Assembly (NCBI RefSeq): GCF_947491715.1
Contig: NZ_CANLKR010000001.1
Span: 434,001-498,000, forward strand
Length of the DNA stretch: 64,000 bases
Direction: 5' to 3'
Source: an uncultured Shewanella sp.
GTDB taxonomy: Bacteria > Pseudomonadota > Gammaproteobacteria > Enterobacterales > Shewanellaceae
This document shows positions 9,474 through 18,582 of this stretch, piece after piece (position 1 is the first letter of the stretch; each line of letters begins with the position of its first letter). The notes beneath the pieces are model-generated. The model saw only the letters and a list, made by a program, of their open reading frames with translations. It was not told the origin of the DNA and did no database searches. The position numbers and the translations under genes were made by a program.

Positions 9474-10643
9474 ATGGGCATAAAAGTACTAGTAGTTGAT
9501 GATTCGAGCTTCTTTCGTCGCCGAGTCAGTGAAATGATCAATCAAGATCCTGATCTTGAAGTGATTGGGACTGCTGTTAATGGACAAGAAGCGATAGAAA
9601 TGGCTGCGCGTTTAAGGCCTCAAGTGATCACCATGGATATTGAGATGCCAATCATGGATGGTATTAGTGCCGTAAAAGCTATCATGGCTGCTTCACCTAT
9701 TCCCATTTTAATGTTTTCGTCACTGACTCATGCGGGGGCGAGTGCGACATTAGATGCACTTGATGCGGGAGCATTGGACTTTTTACCGAAACGCTTTGAA
9801 GATATCGCGACCAATAAAGCCAGTGCAATTAGCGTATTACAGCAGAAAATAAAAGCGTTAGGTCGACGACGATTATTGGGTAGTAATCAAGCTTACTCAG
9901 GCCGTGCCTTATTGAAAGAAAGAGCCAAGAGCCAGCTTAATAAGGTGAGTTCAAGCAATGTCACTATTGAGGAAGATTCGTTAACGACTTCAATAAAGCC
10001 TCATCAGCCCCAGCGTGAAAGAAAAGAGTCAGACAGTTCAGGACGTGTTAAAAGGGCCAGCGGTAAAACTTATAAACTGGTGATTATTGGCACATCGACA
10101 GGGGGGCCTGTTGCTTTACAAAAGGTGTTAACTCCCTTTCCTGCTGATTACCCTTATCCTATTTTACTTGTTCAGCACATGCCTGCTGCTTTTACGCCTG
10201 CGTTTGCAAGTCGTCTTAATAGTCTGTGTCATATTGAGGTTAAACAAGCAGAAAATGAAGAGTTATTAAGGCCGGGGTGTGCTTATTTAGCACCCGGCGG
10301 CCTGCAAATGATGCTTGATAAAGGTGGGCCTTTTGGCCGAATCAAGCTACATATTGGCAAGCCTGAATTAAATTATAAGCCGAGTGTCGATATTAGTTTT
10401 GCGTCGGCCTCGAAAGTGATGGCTGATAAAACGTTAGCCATTGTGTTAACTGGGATGGGGGCTGACGGACGTGAAGGTGCACGTATGTTAAAACACACTG
10501 GTGCGACAATTTGGGCTCAAAATGAAGCCAGTTGTGTGGTTTATGGTATGCCTCAAGCCGTTGTCAAAGCTGGGCTCGCGACAAAAATATTAGCGATAGA
10601 AGATATGGCTGCCGCCATTTTATGTGAAACAGGTGTGAGCTAA
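9474..10643 (+). CDS. cheB: CheB, receptor methylesterase response regulator
   Basis: CheB removes methyl groups from chemoreceptors and deamidates glutamines when its receiver is phosphorylated. The receiver has D9-D10 and phospho-acceptor D55 in [12 protein letters not shown] charged linker joins it to the esterase, whose catalytic residues are visible: S208 in GTSTGGP, H235 in VQHMP and D331 in GMGADGREG. Length is 389 residues. ATG 9474 follows AGGGAAG. No cheR is visible in this cluster. The stop codon overlaps an ATG (TAATG). Confidence 0.95.
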   Translation: MGIKVLVVDDSSFFRRRVSEMINQDPDLEVIGTAVNGQEAIEMAARLRPQVITMDIEMPIMDGISAVKAIMAASPIPILMFSSLTHAGASATLDALDAGALDFLPKRFEDIATNKASAISVLQQKIKALGRRRLLGSNQAYSGRALLKERAKSQLNKVSSSNVTIEEDSLTTSIKPHQPQRERKESDSSGRVKRASGKTYKLVIIGTSTGGPVALQKVLTPFPADYPYPILLVQHMPAAFTPAFASRLNSLCHIEVKQAENEELLRPGCAYLAPGGLQMMLDKGGPFGRIKLHIGKPELNYKPSVDISFASASKVMADKTLAIVLTGMGADGREGARMLKHTGATIWAQNEASCVVYGMPQAVVKAGLATKILAIEDMAAAILCETGVS

Positions 10644-10693
10644 TGGCGAAAAAGAAGCTGGTATTGGTTTTAAGGTTATCCCCATACTTATGA
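10643..10693 (+). CDS. Possible 16-codon coupling ORF between cheB and the next gene
   Basis: An ATG overlaps the cheB stop (TAATG). It opens a 16-residue frame ([16 protein letters not shown]) whose TGA overlaps the next ATG (ATGA at 10690). Such an arrangement could pass ribosomes from cheB to the following gene, which itself has a poor ribosome site. It may equally be the displaced start of that gene after a frameshift. The short peptide is basic then hydrophobic. Confidence 0.25.
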   Translation: MAKKKLVLVLRLSPYL

Positions 10694-11145
10694 GTTTATC
10701 GACGGCTTTGTTGACTTTTTTACTTTCAGTGACGTCAGTGACTTTGGGAGGGTTATATTTTGACTCTTGGCAGAAAAATACTCAACTAAAGCAAGATGTT
10801 CAACGGTTGAAAAACAGTCAGGTGATATTGAGTGTGTCCACTGAGCAAGCACCCATTATTGTCAATTGGATGAATAGTCATCCTGAATATGTCGCAGGTT
10901 TAATTGAGTCGGTTCAAAGTCAGGTGGGGGTCGCTAGTCGCCAATCTAGGCTTAGATCTGATAATGGCTTAATCAGCATTCAAAATAATGCGCTAAAACA
11001 AGATAGGTTGGCACAAGGTGAGTTTTTGCCCAGTGAAGATAAAAAGCGTCGATTGATGGTGGAAGAAAAAATGATAGCCGAATCGGCCGAAGGCATTAAA
11101 ACCATTGCTTTGCCTCATGGCGGTATAAGGATCACGACTCGTTAA
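10690..11145 (+). CDS. Membrane-anchored protein of unknown function in the chemotaxis cluster
   Basis: I do not recognise a named family. The 151-residue product has one N-terminal hydrophobic segment (ALLTFLLSVTSVTLGGLYF), then a probable short coiled coil (QLKQDVQRLKNSQ), then a soluble polar domain with a motif like APIIVNWMNSHPEYVAGLIE. It probably sits in the inner membrane with the rest on one side. It lies between cheB and parC, so a role near the polar chemoreceptor array is plausible but inferred from position. In Vibrio, as I recall it, cheB is directly followed by parC, so this looks like an insertion specific to this lineage. Confidence 0.75.
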   Translation: MSLSTALLTFLLSVTSVTLGGLYFDSWQKNTQLKQDVQRLKNSQVILSVSTEQAPIIVNWMNSHPEYVAGLIESVQSQVGVASRQSRLRSDNGLISIQNNALKQDRLAQGEFLPSEDKKRRLMVEEKMIAESAEGIKTIALPHGGIRITTR

Positions 11146-11174
11146 TGGGGCGTCTGTATTAAAGGGAAAAAGTG

Positions 11175-11966
11175 ATGAAAGTGTGGACGGTTGCTAATCA
11201 AAAAGGAGGAGTAGGAAAAACAACAACGGTAGCGAGCTTAGCGGGAGCCCTGGCTAAAAGAGGGAAAAAGGTCCTGGTTGTTGACACGGATCCCCATGCT
11301 TCTTTAGGTTACTATTTTGGAATGGATCAAGATGAGTTGCCAGGATCGCTATATTCATTGTTTATTGCGCATCAATCATTGACGATTGAGCAGATTCGTA
11401 CTCATATTATTCCGACCAGTGTTCCTCAAATTGAGTTGCTACCTGCGACTATGGCGCTAGCCACACTAGATAGGCAATTGGGCCATCATGAGGGCATGGG
11501 GCTAGTGCTAAAGAAAATATTGTTATTGGTTGAGCAAGATTATGATGTGGTATTGATTGATTGCCCACCTGTTTTAGGGGTTTTAATGGTGAATGCTTTG
11601 GCTGCCAGTGAGCATGTGCTTATTCCTGTTCAAACAGAATATTTAGCATTGAAAGGGTTAGACCGTATGGTGAAAACTTTATTGTTAATGGGTCGGTCAA
11701 AGCAAATGAAGTATCATTTTTCTGTGATCCCAACCTTATTTGATAAAAAAAGCCATGGCTCTGCGAAGGTCCTTAAACATTTAACGCTAGAATATGCGTC
11801 GCATATTTGGCCAAATGTTATTCCTGTTGATGTTAAATTTAAACAAGCCAGTTTGGCCCACTTTCCCCTTTCTCATTTTGCATATCGTAGCCGAGGTGCC
11901 AGAGCTTATGACAAGCTGTTGGGTTTTCTACTGTCTCAGGAGAAACGTCATGTCAAACTTGAATGA
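11175..11966 (+). CDS. parC: ParC, ParA-like ATPase positioning chemoreceptor arrays
   Basis: This is a ParA/Soj-family ATPase. It has the deviant Walker A NQKGGVGKTTTVASLAG, VVDTDPHASLG, and the switch segment LIDCPPVLGVLMVNAL. In Vibrio the ParA-like protein at this place, called ParC, recruits chemotaxis arrays to the flagellated pole. The position between cheB and a CheW-like parP is the same, which separates it from chromosome-partition ParA. No parB is present. ATG 11175 is preferred over the GTG at 11172, because AAAGGGAAA lies six bases before it. Length is 263 residues. Confidence 0.85.
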   Translation: MKVWTVANQKGGVGKTTTVASLAGALAKRGKKVLVVDTDPHASLGYYFGMDQDELPGSLYSLFIAHQSLTIEQIRTHIIPTSVPQIELLPATMALATLDRQLGHHEGMGLVLKKILLLVEQDYDVVLIDCPPVLGVLMVNALAASEHVLIPVQTEYLALKGLDRMVKTLLLMGRSKQMKYHFSVIPTLFDKKSHGSAKVLKHLTLEYASHIWPNVIPVDVKFKQASLAHFPLSHFAYRSRGARAYDKLLGFLLSQEKRHVKLE

Positions 11967-12864
11967 TGACGCGATATTTGATTTTTTTTCGACGCTATTA
12001 AAAGATAAGCGAGAAGAGAAACAAGCTGTAAAGTCGGTACCGTTTTGCAAAATGCCAACGAAACAGGACATAAATGAAAGGCATTCTCTTTTTGTTGAAG
12101 AAGAGTCTAATCATGTCAATAGAAAAAAGTTGTCGATGCTTTTGTCTCCTGTGGGGGCATATGGGCTGAAGTCAAAAATCGAGGGAGATGATTCTGTTTC
12201 GTCCCTCCTAAAAGAAGGTGTTTCACAAAAACCGACGCTCCTTTCTAAAGAAAATATGTCATCAGTCGATATTTCAGATGAGATTGATGTTGGGCAAGCC
12301 GATGTGAGCAGGCATTCTGAGATACTCATTCAGACTGAAAAGAACCAAGATAGCCAAGAAAAAGATCGATTATCTAATGAGAAAAATCAAAATGTTGTTT
12401 TTTTACACGAACAGCTAGATGAGGTCTTTCAAGTCTTGTTTTTTGAACTTTCTGGGTTAATCTTGGCAGTGCCTTTATTGGAGCTAGGTGGCATTATTAA
12501 TATTAATCGTATCAAAAGCATTGTGGGCTCCCCTCATTGGTATTTAGGGTCGCAAGCTCATCGAGGATCACAAGTTAATCTTGTGGATACGTGCGCCTGG
12601 GTGATGCCTGAGAAAAGGGTGCTATTAAAGCAACCGATTGAATACAAATATATAGCCTTGTTAGGAAAAAGCCAGTGGGGATTGGCTTTTCATCGTGTGG
12701 TTAAAACGGGGCAGTTAGCAAAGTCTGATGTGCAATGGCGTAAACGTTCGGGGAAAAGACCTTGGCTGGCGGGCATTGTAAAACAACAAATGTGTATAAT
12801 TTTAGATGTGCAAATGTTTATTCGAATGTTAAATCAAGGGTTAAGCTGTCAGGGAAGCAATTGA
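11950..12864 (+). CDS. parP: ParP, CheW-like partner of ParC
   Basis: The C-terminal ~140 of 304 residues form a CheW-like domain (QVLFFELSGLILAVPLLELGGIIN, then a divergent barrel). The first ~150 residues are a charged, low-complexity linker. This is the layout of Vibrio ParP, which joins ParC to CheA and MCP signalling arrays. The start ATG 11950 lies within the end of parC, overlapping it by 17 bases, with CAGGAGA upstream. The reading frame is open further upstream inside parC, but that part is not expected to be used. It is followed by cheW. Confidence 0.82.
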   Translation: MSNLNDDAIFDFFSTLLKDKREEKQAVKSVPFCKMPTKQDINERHSLFVEEESNHVNRKKLSMLLSPVGAYGLKSKIEGDDSVSSLLKEGVSQKPTLLSKENMSSVDISDEIDVGQADVSRHSEILIQTEKNQDSQEKDRLSNEKNQNVVFLHEQLDEVFQVLFFELSGLILAVPLLELGGIININRIKSIVGSPHWYLGSQAHRGSQVNLVDTCAWVMPEKRVLLKQPIEYKYIALLGKSQWGLAFHRVVKTGQLAKSDVQWRKRSGKRPWLAGIVKQQMCIILDVQMFIRMLNQGLSCQGSN

Positions 12865-12871
12865 GGTCAAT

Positions 12872-13363
12872 ATGAATAGTTCAAACAGTGTTGCTATGGC
12901 AGCAGAAAAAGAAGATGCCGTTTTACAATGGGTGACTTTTAAGTTAGATGACGAAACTTATGGCATCAATGTGATGCAAGTACAAGAAGTATTACGCTAC
13001 TCTGAAATCGCACCTGTGCCAGGCTCGCCGCATTATGTTTTAGGGATCATTAATTTGAGGGGGAATGTGGTCACCGTCATAGACACTCGATGCCGCTTTG
13101 GTTTGCCTGAGTCGGATGTGAATGATTCGACGCGAATTGTAATTATTGAAGTCGAAAAGCAAGTGATGGGTATCTTAGTTGATAGTGTGGCTGAGGTGGT
13201 TTATTTACGCCGATCGGAAATTGACAATACGCCTAATGTCGGTACAGATGATAGCGCGAAGTTTATTCAAGGTGTGAGCAATAGGGAGAATGAATTGTTA
13301 ATTTTAATCGATTTAGATAAGCTCCTCACCGATGAAGAGTGGATGGAATTATCTCAGCTATAA
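12872..13363 (+). CDS. cheW: CheW, chemotaxis coupling protein
   Basis: CheW links CheA to the chemoreceptors. The 163-residue product is essentially one CheW domain: VTFKLDDETYGINVMQVQEVLRY, the PGSPHYVLGIINLRGNVVTVIDTR signature, and the tail SNRENELLILIDLDKLL. ATG 12872 follows TTGAGGT, seven bases after parP. A terminator-like hairpin follows at 13393. Confidence 0.96.
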   Translation: MNSSNSVAMAAEKEDAVLQWVTFKLDDETYGINVMQVQEVLRYSEIAPVPGSPHYVLGIINLRGNVVTVIDTRCRFGLPESDVNDSTRIVIIEVEKQVMGILVDSVAEVVYLRRSEIDNTPNVGTDDSAKFIQGVSNRENELLILIDLDKLLTDEEWMELSQL

Positions 13364-13392
13364 GGCATTATCGAGTCAAATTGTGGGATATG

Positions 13393-13425
13393 AAAGTGAC
13401 GAAATATTGATTAAGTCACTTTTTG
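13393..13425 (+). terminator. Probable rho-independent terminator after cheW
   Basis: AAAGTGAC (13393-13400) and GTCACTTT (13415-13422) form an 8-bp stem with a 14-base loop, ending in a T-rich run. It lies 30 bases after the cheW stop. The large loop makes it a weaker terminator than others in the window. Confidence 0.5.
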
Positions 13426-13527
13426 TTTTTACATTAATGGCTTAAAACTTTAAATAAAATAGAGAGAGTGTAATTTATGGCAATTTTTCATTAAGATTCC
13501 TGTTATTGCATTCTAGAGGAAAACAGA

Positions 13528-13932
13528 GTGACAGATGAAGTGTTGATTGCCGCTACATTGGTGTTTATTGTTGCCTGTTTAGGTTTAGTCTTATATTTAC
13601 AACAGCGTATTAATCAATTGAGTGTTGATATTGATGATCTCAGTGAATGCCTTGATGAGATGAATGAGCAAAATGTCCATTTCAAACGTGAATTGCAAGA
13701 ACTTCGTAGCGGTACAATTGGGGTGGGGCGCCGAGTACTTGAGTTTGAGAAAACGTTGAAAAAACAAGATGCCAAAATTGATGAGACTCATTTACAAGAT
13801 CCTCAAGCAAAACTTTATTCCAGAGCGATGAAGATGGTGAGCTTAGGGGCGGATGTTGAAGAGCTTATTCAAGAATGTGAGCTCCCTAAAGCAGAAGCTG
13901 AGTTGTTGTTACGTTTACATGGGAAAACGTAA
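13528..13932 (+). CDS. DUF2802 membrane-anchored coiled-coil protein
   Basis: The 134-residue product has one N-terminal membrane helix (IAATLVFIVACLGLVLYL). A long coiled coil follows (INQLSVDIDDLSECLDEMNEQ to ELRSG), then a small C-terminal helical domain (YSRAMKMVSLGADVEELIQECELPKAEAELLLRLHG) that resembles a short DNA-binding-like fold. It matches the DUF2802 family found at the end of polar-flagellar chemotaxis clusters. Function is not established. The start is GTG 13528 with AGAGGAAA upstream. Confidence 0.8.
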   Translation: MTDEVLIAATLVFIVACLGLVLYLQQRINQLSVDIDDLSECLDEMNEQNVHFKRELQELRSGTIGVGRRVLEFEKTLKKQDAKIDETHLQDPQAKLYSRAMKMVSLGADVEELIQECELPKAEAELLLRLHGKT

Positions 13933-14363
13933 ATGTCGTTTAGGTTACAAGTCTTAATGACTTTGTTGGTGCTGTTTGAGTGAAGGCCTCATCAACCCAG
14001 AACGGTTCTAGTGAGTGTTTAATGCTATGTAAATTTGGATGATTAATCTTGGTAGGTATTTTAGGATTGATGCGCACTATTTGCCATTTGATATTTGTTA
14101 TTACTTTATAATGGGTGTTTGACAGTGATATTTTTGAACGATATCGGTTAAAATGATCCTAAAAGGTGTTTCCTAGAGTGAGACTTCTTTGATTGGCCTT
14201 TCGAGTTAATAATTAAAAGCTTACTTTATTTGCTATTCTTTGATAGTGGTAGTCTATTGATGTGATTGATAAGGATATCTTGATTTATCAAAGAAGACAG
14301 TACCGTTTTTCGGTATTACGGGGCAAATAACTTTCATTACATTGTTTTATAAAAGAGAAGAAT
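13933..14363 (+). other. Intergenic stretch before mlaA
   Basis: No gene or RNA is supported here. It marks the end of the chemotaxis block. An AGAGAAG ribosome site lies just before mlaA. Confidence 0.5.
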
Positions 14364-15140
14364 ATGACGTTTAAATGGATTGCTCTGACTGTGGGATTTT
14401 CTCTAACTGCATTTTCCCCTTCAATTTTGGCCGAAGAGTCAAAAGCAGATGAGAGTAAAGACGTGACAGTGACCTATAATGATCCACGTGATCCCATTGA
14501 AGGGTTTAACAGGGCAATGTGGGACTTTAACTACCTGTATCTCGATAAATATATTTATCGCCCCATTGTTCATAGTTACCAAGATTATATTCCTAGACCC
14601 GTAAGAACTGGGATCTATAATGTTGTGCTTAACCTCGATGAACCAAGCAGCGTGGTCAATAATACTTTGCAAGGAAAATGGATGTGGGCAGCCAATGCGG
14701 CGGGTCGCTTTACTGTGAATTCGACATTAGGTATTTTTGGTGTTTTTGATGTTGCTGATAAAATGGGTATGCCAAGAAAGCAAGATACGTTAAGTGAAGT
14801 GATGGGATATTATGGTGTACCCGATGGCCCCTATTTTATGGCGCCTTTTCTTGGCCCTTATATTACTCGAGAAATCGCATTTGATTGGGTAGATAGTCTA
14901 TACTTTCCAATGACAGAGTTTACTCTCTGGCAAAAGTTTTTAAAGTGGGGGATCGAAGGGATCAGCAAACGGACTGCAGTGATCGATCAAGAAAGATTAG
15001 TTGATAATGCACTCGACCCTTATACCTTTGTTAAAGATGCCTATTTTCAATATGTCGATTACAAGGTTTATGATGGTGACGTGCCGCAAAAGGCCAATGA
15101 TGATGCGTTACTTGATGATTACATGCAGGAACTTGATTAA
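14364..15140 (+). CDS. mlaA: MlaA (VacJ), outer-membrane lipid asymmetry protein
   Basis: MlaA removes misplaced phospholipids from the outer leaflet of the outer membrane and hands them to the periplasmic MlaC carrier. The family core is clear: DPRDPIEGFNRAMWDFN near residue 40, then RPVRTGIYNVVLNLDEPSSVVNNTLQG and GYYGVPDGPYFMAPFLGP. Length is 258 residues. There is a normal cleavable signal peptide (ALTVGFSLTAFSPSILA, then EES), but no lipobox cysteine, unlike E. coli MlaA, which is a lipoprotein. ATG 14364 has AGAGAAG upstream. No mlaBCDEF genes are in the window. Confidence 0.92.
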   Translation: MTFKWIALTVGFSLTAFSPSILAEESKADESKDVTVTYNDPRDPIEGFNRAMWDFNYLYLDKYIYRPIVHSYQDYIPRPVRTGIYNVVLNLDEPSSVVNNTLQGKWMWAANAAGRFTVNSTLGIFGVFDVADKMGMPRKQDTLSEVMGYYGVPDGPYFMAPFLGPYITREIAFDWVDSLYFPMTEFTLWQKFLKWGIEGISKRTAVIDQERLVDNALDPYTFVKDAYFQYVDYKVYDGDVPQKANDDALLDDYMQELD

Positions 15141-15299
15141 TCGTTGGATTGCTGATTTCACTATCTCTCATGTCTTCGTGAGTCATTTGCAAACAGGCAA
15201 GGAGCGAGTGATATTTTATTCAGGAAATGATGATTTGCGTCGCAGTAACTAAATACCCATGAACTTGATTAAGCTCATGTTGTGTGTTGAGGAGTCGCA

Positions 15300-16409
15300 A
15301 TGACGTTAAAGAATTTATCAATTTTATTTGTTGAGGATGATCCCGTTTTTCGTCGCCTAGTGACTTCATTTCTAGAGTCTCGAGGCGCACAAGTTTTTGA
15401 AGCTAAAGACGGTGAAGCAGGATTATCTTATCTTGCTCAATATCGCTTTGATATGATTATTGCTGATTTGAGTATGCCAAATTTAGGCGGTTTGGCGATG
15501 TTAAAGCGTTGTGCTAAAGATTATCCCGATATTCCGTCAATAGTCATGTCTGGTAGTCCTGTGATGTCTGATGTACTGGAGGCGTTAAGGCACGGTGCAT
15601 CTGATTATTTAGTTAAGCCTATTTCAGATCTTTATTTGATCGAGAATGCTATCCATGAATGTTTAAATATGGATGTTGAAACATCATTTCAGTTAGATAA
15701 TGTTGAAGAATTATCTTATTTAGAGCTACAACAACATCTACATTTGCTTGAGCAAGATAAGCAAGCCGCTAAAACAGTACAACAGCAACTGTTACCTCCG
15801 TCTCCAGTGCGTTATCACCAAGGTTTGATTGAATATAGTCTTTTTACAGGGGTAGGACTTAGTCCGCATTTTATTGATACTGCTTTGGTCGATGATAAGC
15901 ATATCATGATTTACATGGCACAATTTCATCCTCAAGATAATCGTGTGGCCTTCGCTAGCGTATTATTAAAGAGTTTCGTTAATTTCAAGCTTAAACGCTA
16001 TCGAAATCAATTATCTGACACGTTAATTAAGCCTAAAGGTATGTTAACTTATCTGAATGAGCGTATGAGTCAGTCGGGCTTAGATATTTATGTTGATATG
16101 GCCTATATCATCATTACATTAGCCGATAGACATGTTGCTATTGCTCAATCGGGTAACGCTTTACGTTGCTATTTACGCAATGAGGAAGATTTAACACCCA
16201 TTGCGTTACCCGATACACTTCAATTGGGTGTGCTGAATTGGGGACAACCGAGCATTCATAATAGGCAATTACTTGACAATGAAAGGCTATGTATTGCCAC
16301 TCATCAAGGAGAGTATAAAAAACGCTTATTGGATGGGGCATTTCATGGTTTGGTCTCAGATGATTCTCTGCCCGCGGGGGGTTATATTCAGTTTACTTTG
16401 GTTCAATAA
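15300..16409 (+). CDS. RssB-like response regulator with degenerate PP2C-type domain
   Basis: The N-terminal receiver has D13-D14, phospho-acceptor D56 in IIADLSMPN and K106 in LVKPIS. A helical linker ending VQQQLLPPSPVR is typical of SpoIIE/PP2C-coupled regulators. The C-terminal domain (about 170-369) has the fold pattern but not the metal-binding residues: the usual GGD..D box reads LSPHFID and the DVSGHG box reads AQFHPQD. It is thus probably a pseudophosphatase, like RssB, the adaptor that delivers RpoS to ClpXP. RpoS control is inferred from this architecture. Spacing to mlaA is 159 bases. Confidence 0.75.
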   Translation: MTLKNLSILFVEDDPVFRRLVTSFLESRGAQVFEAKDGEAGLSYLAQYRFDMIIADLSMPNLGGLAMLKRCAKDYPDIPSIVMSGSPVMSDVLEALRHGASDYLVKPISDLYLIENAIHECLNMDVETSFQLDNVEELSYLELQQHLHLLEQDKQAAKTVQQQLLPPSPVRYHQGLIEYSLFTGVGLSPHFIDTALVDDKHIMIYMAQFHPQDNRVAFASVLLKSFVNFKLKRYRNQLSDTLIKPKGMLTYLNERMSQSGLDIYVDMAYIIITLADRHVAIAQSGNALRCYLRNEEDLTPIALPDTLQLGVLNWGQPSIHNRQLLDNERLCIATHQGEYKKRLLDGAFHGLVSDDSLPAGGYIQFTLVQ

Positions 16410-16505
16410 TAACAATTCAATCTATCATATCAATTGAGGGGACTAGCTTTTAGGAGCATTCAATTGTGCAATGTAAACAGTATTTTACTTTATACATAGG
16501 GCAAT

Positions 16506-16535
16506 AAAAAAGCGCCTCACATAGAGACGCCTTGT
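16506..16535 (-). terminator. Rho-independent terminator of the peptide transporter
   Basis: Read on the minus strand, a G+C-rich stem (GCGTCTC with TGAGGCGC, loop TATG) is followed by a run of T. It lies about 20 bases beyond the transporter stop. Confidence 0.7.
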
Positions 16536-16553
16536 TTATCTCACATCAACTTA

Positions 16554-18056
16554 TCATGGCTTGATGGCTTCGTGTTCAGCGGTAACAGCAATTTCTTCTG
16601 CTAAATGCTCTGCCTCACCATGAGCATGGCCTTCAGCGCCATGCATCCAATCCACAAGTTTATCAGCCATTAAGTAAAGGATGATTGCAGAAAGAGCTGC
16701 AGTAATCCCTATACCCGCAAAAATAGACATGGCGTTAGCTAACTGCTCTTCTTTTGGACCACCGTGACCAATGAAAGAGCCTATGATCCCGCCAATTTTA
16801 TTGGCCGCAGCAATAAAGAGGAACCAAGCACCCATCATTAATGATGCGATACGCAGCGGTGCTAATTTAGTCACCATTGATAAACCAATAGGTGATAGAC
16901 ATAACTCTCCCATGGTATGGAAGAAGTAAGCACCAACTAACCACCACATACTTGATTTAGCACTGGCATCTCCACCCATTTCCATTACGGCACCGATCAT
17001 GAATAGGAAACCAATTCCAAGTAATACAAGTCCAAGTGCAAATTTAATGGGGGAGTTGGGTTCATTTTTACCTAGACGAACCCAAATTGAGGCGATGACA
17101 GGAGCGAACACCACAATAAAAATAGCATTTAATGATTGAAACCAAGTGGTAGGGACTTCAAAACTGCCCACAAAACGATTGGTAAATTCATTAGTGAACA
17201 AGTTCATCAACCCGCCTGCTTGCTCGAAACCTGCCCAGAATACAATCGTAAATAAGCCCATGACCATAATGACTTTTATACGATCACGTTCTATCTTCGT
17301 TAACGGTTCTTTACGGACATTGCCTTTATCAAGCGCTTTTTGTTTTTCAAGCTTTGCTGCAGGAACGGTACCGATATCACCTAATAGTTTTTGAGCGAAT
17401 AAAAATTGGATGATTAACGATACTATCATACCAATACCCGCAAAAAAGAAGCCTGCTTGCCAGTTATTAATGAACACACTCTCATCATCGATGACGATAG
17501 TATGGCCAAAATGAGTATAAGCCCAAGCCACAAGGAAACCTGACAAGGCTGCACCTAAATTGATACCCATGTAGAAAATAGTAAATGCACCGTCTCTGCG
17601 GTGATCGCCTTCTTGATAAAGATCCCCCACCATAGTAGAAATATTGGGTTTAAATAAACCATTACCAATGATGAGTGTAAACAGACCGACATAGAAAATA
17701 GTGGTTTCAATGCCCGCACTCCATTGATGAGGAGCGGCAAGGATGAATTGACCTATGGCCATTAAGGCGCCACCAATATAAATGGCTTTTCTCTGTCCTA
17801 AAATATTGTCTGCTAACCAACCACCGATTAGAGGTGTTAAATACACTAAACCGGTGAAAGTGCCGTACAGTGATAATGCATCTGCGCTACTCCAACCTAA
17901 TCCTCCACCTTCATCTTGTACTTTATCGACCAGATATAGCACTAAAATAGCGCGCATGGCATAGTAACTAAACCGTTCCCATAATTCTGTTGTAAACAAT
18001 AAGAACAATCCTTTTGGATGTCCAAATATTGTTCCTTGAGACTTTACTCCGCTCAT
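16554..18056 (-). CDS. POT-family proton-dependent oligopeptide transporter
   Basis: The protein imports di- and tripeptides with protons across the inner membrane. It is a 500-residue major-facilitator protein with about 12-14 membrane helices. It has the POT signature ELWERFSYYAMRAILVLYL near the N-terminus (the ExxER proton-coupling motif) and a GLFKPNIS motif in the first half. The best start is the ATG at 18056 (MSGVKSQGTIFGHPKG) with GTGGGGA upstream. An upstream ATG at 18104 would add an atypical 16 residues. The His-rich C-terminal tail (HGAEGHAHGEAEH) is unusual and might bind metal or sense pH. Confidence 0.9.
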   Translation of the reverse strand: MSGVKSQGTIFGHPKGLFLLFTTELWERFSYYAMRAILVLYLVDKVQDEGGGLGWSSADALSLYGTFTGLVYLTPLIGGWLADNILGQRKAIYIGGALMAIGQFILAAPHQWSAGIETTIFYVGLFTLIIGNGLFKPNISTMVGDLYQEGDHRRDGAFTIFYMGINLGAALSGFLVAWAYTHFGHTIVIDDESVFINNWQAGFFFAGIGMIVSLIIQFLFAQKLLGDIGTVPAAKLEKQKALDKGNVRKEPLTKIERDRIKVIMVMGLFTIVFWAGFEQAGGLMNLFTNEFTNRFVGSFEVPTTWFQSLNAIFIVVFAPVIASIWVRLGKNEPNSPIKFALGLVLLGIGFLFMIGAVMEMGGDASAKSSMWWLVGAYFFHTMGELCLSPIGLSMVTKLAPLRIASLMMGAWFLFIAAANKIGGIIGSFIGHGGPKEEQLANAMSIFAGIGITAALSAIILYLMADKLVDWMHGAEGHAHGEAEHLAEEIAVTAEHEAIKP

Positions 18057-18582
18057 GTAGATCCCCACCTTCAGCTGATGATTTCTCGCCTTGTTTTTGA
18101 ACAAGCAGAGAAACTTGTTTTATGCATGAATGCTATTAATGACAGATATGCTTTTTTGTTAAATTTATTCAAAAAAATTGTGAGTGCATAACTGATTATT
18201 TGTTTTTATGTTTATTAAATGTTTTCTTAATGACTCATAAAATAGAGCTAAATGCTAAAAAGCTAACAATATATACCCTTTTAATGGGACTAAAGTCAAT
18301 GATACGGGTGTATTTGCTGATTATCTGAGCAGAAAAGCCTTGTTGAACTGCTTGTTTCTAAAATAGGGCTCGTGTTAGTACTATTTTAGTTTCTTGGTTC
18401 TGAACATAGAGGTTGAGTTTTTTGACGGAGGATTTGAGCGTCTTGGTTGATTAGTAATCAGTTGAAGGTATGAGGGTAGGTTTTTCGCTAAACTCACCAT
18501 GATTATTTGTCGAGATTTGCTATTATGCGCCCATGAGATTGGGTGTATCTCAATTTATTTAATAAGGAATTAAAAATATAAC
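18057..18582. other. Divergent promoter region between the peptide transporter and rfaH
   Basis: This AT-rich stretch holds no recognisable gene. It must contain promoters for both genes, but I could not pick a convincing -35/-10 pair. The rfaH start is preceded by AAGGAAT about 13 bases away. Confidence 0.45.

Noticed and set aside
11794..11949. An N-terminal extension of parP inside parC
   Set aside because: It runs through the conserved end of parC; the ATG at 11950 has a good ribosome site and gives the expected protein.
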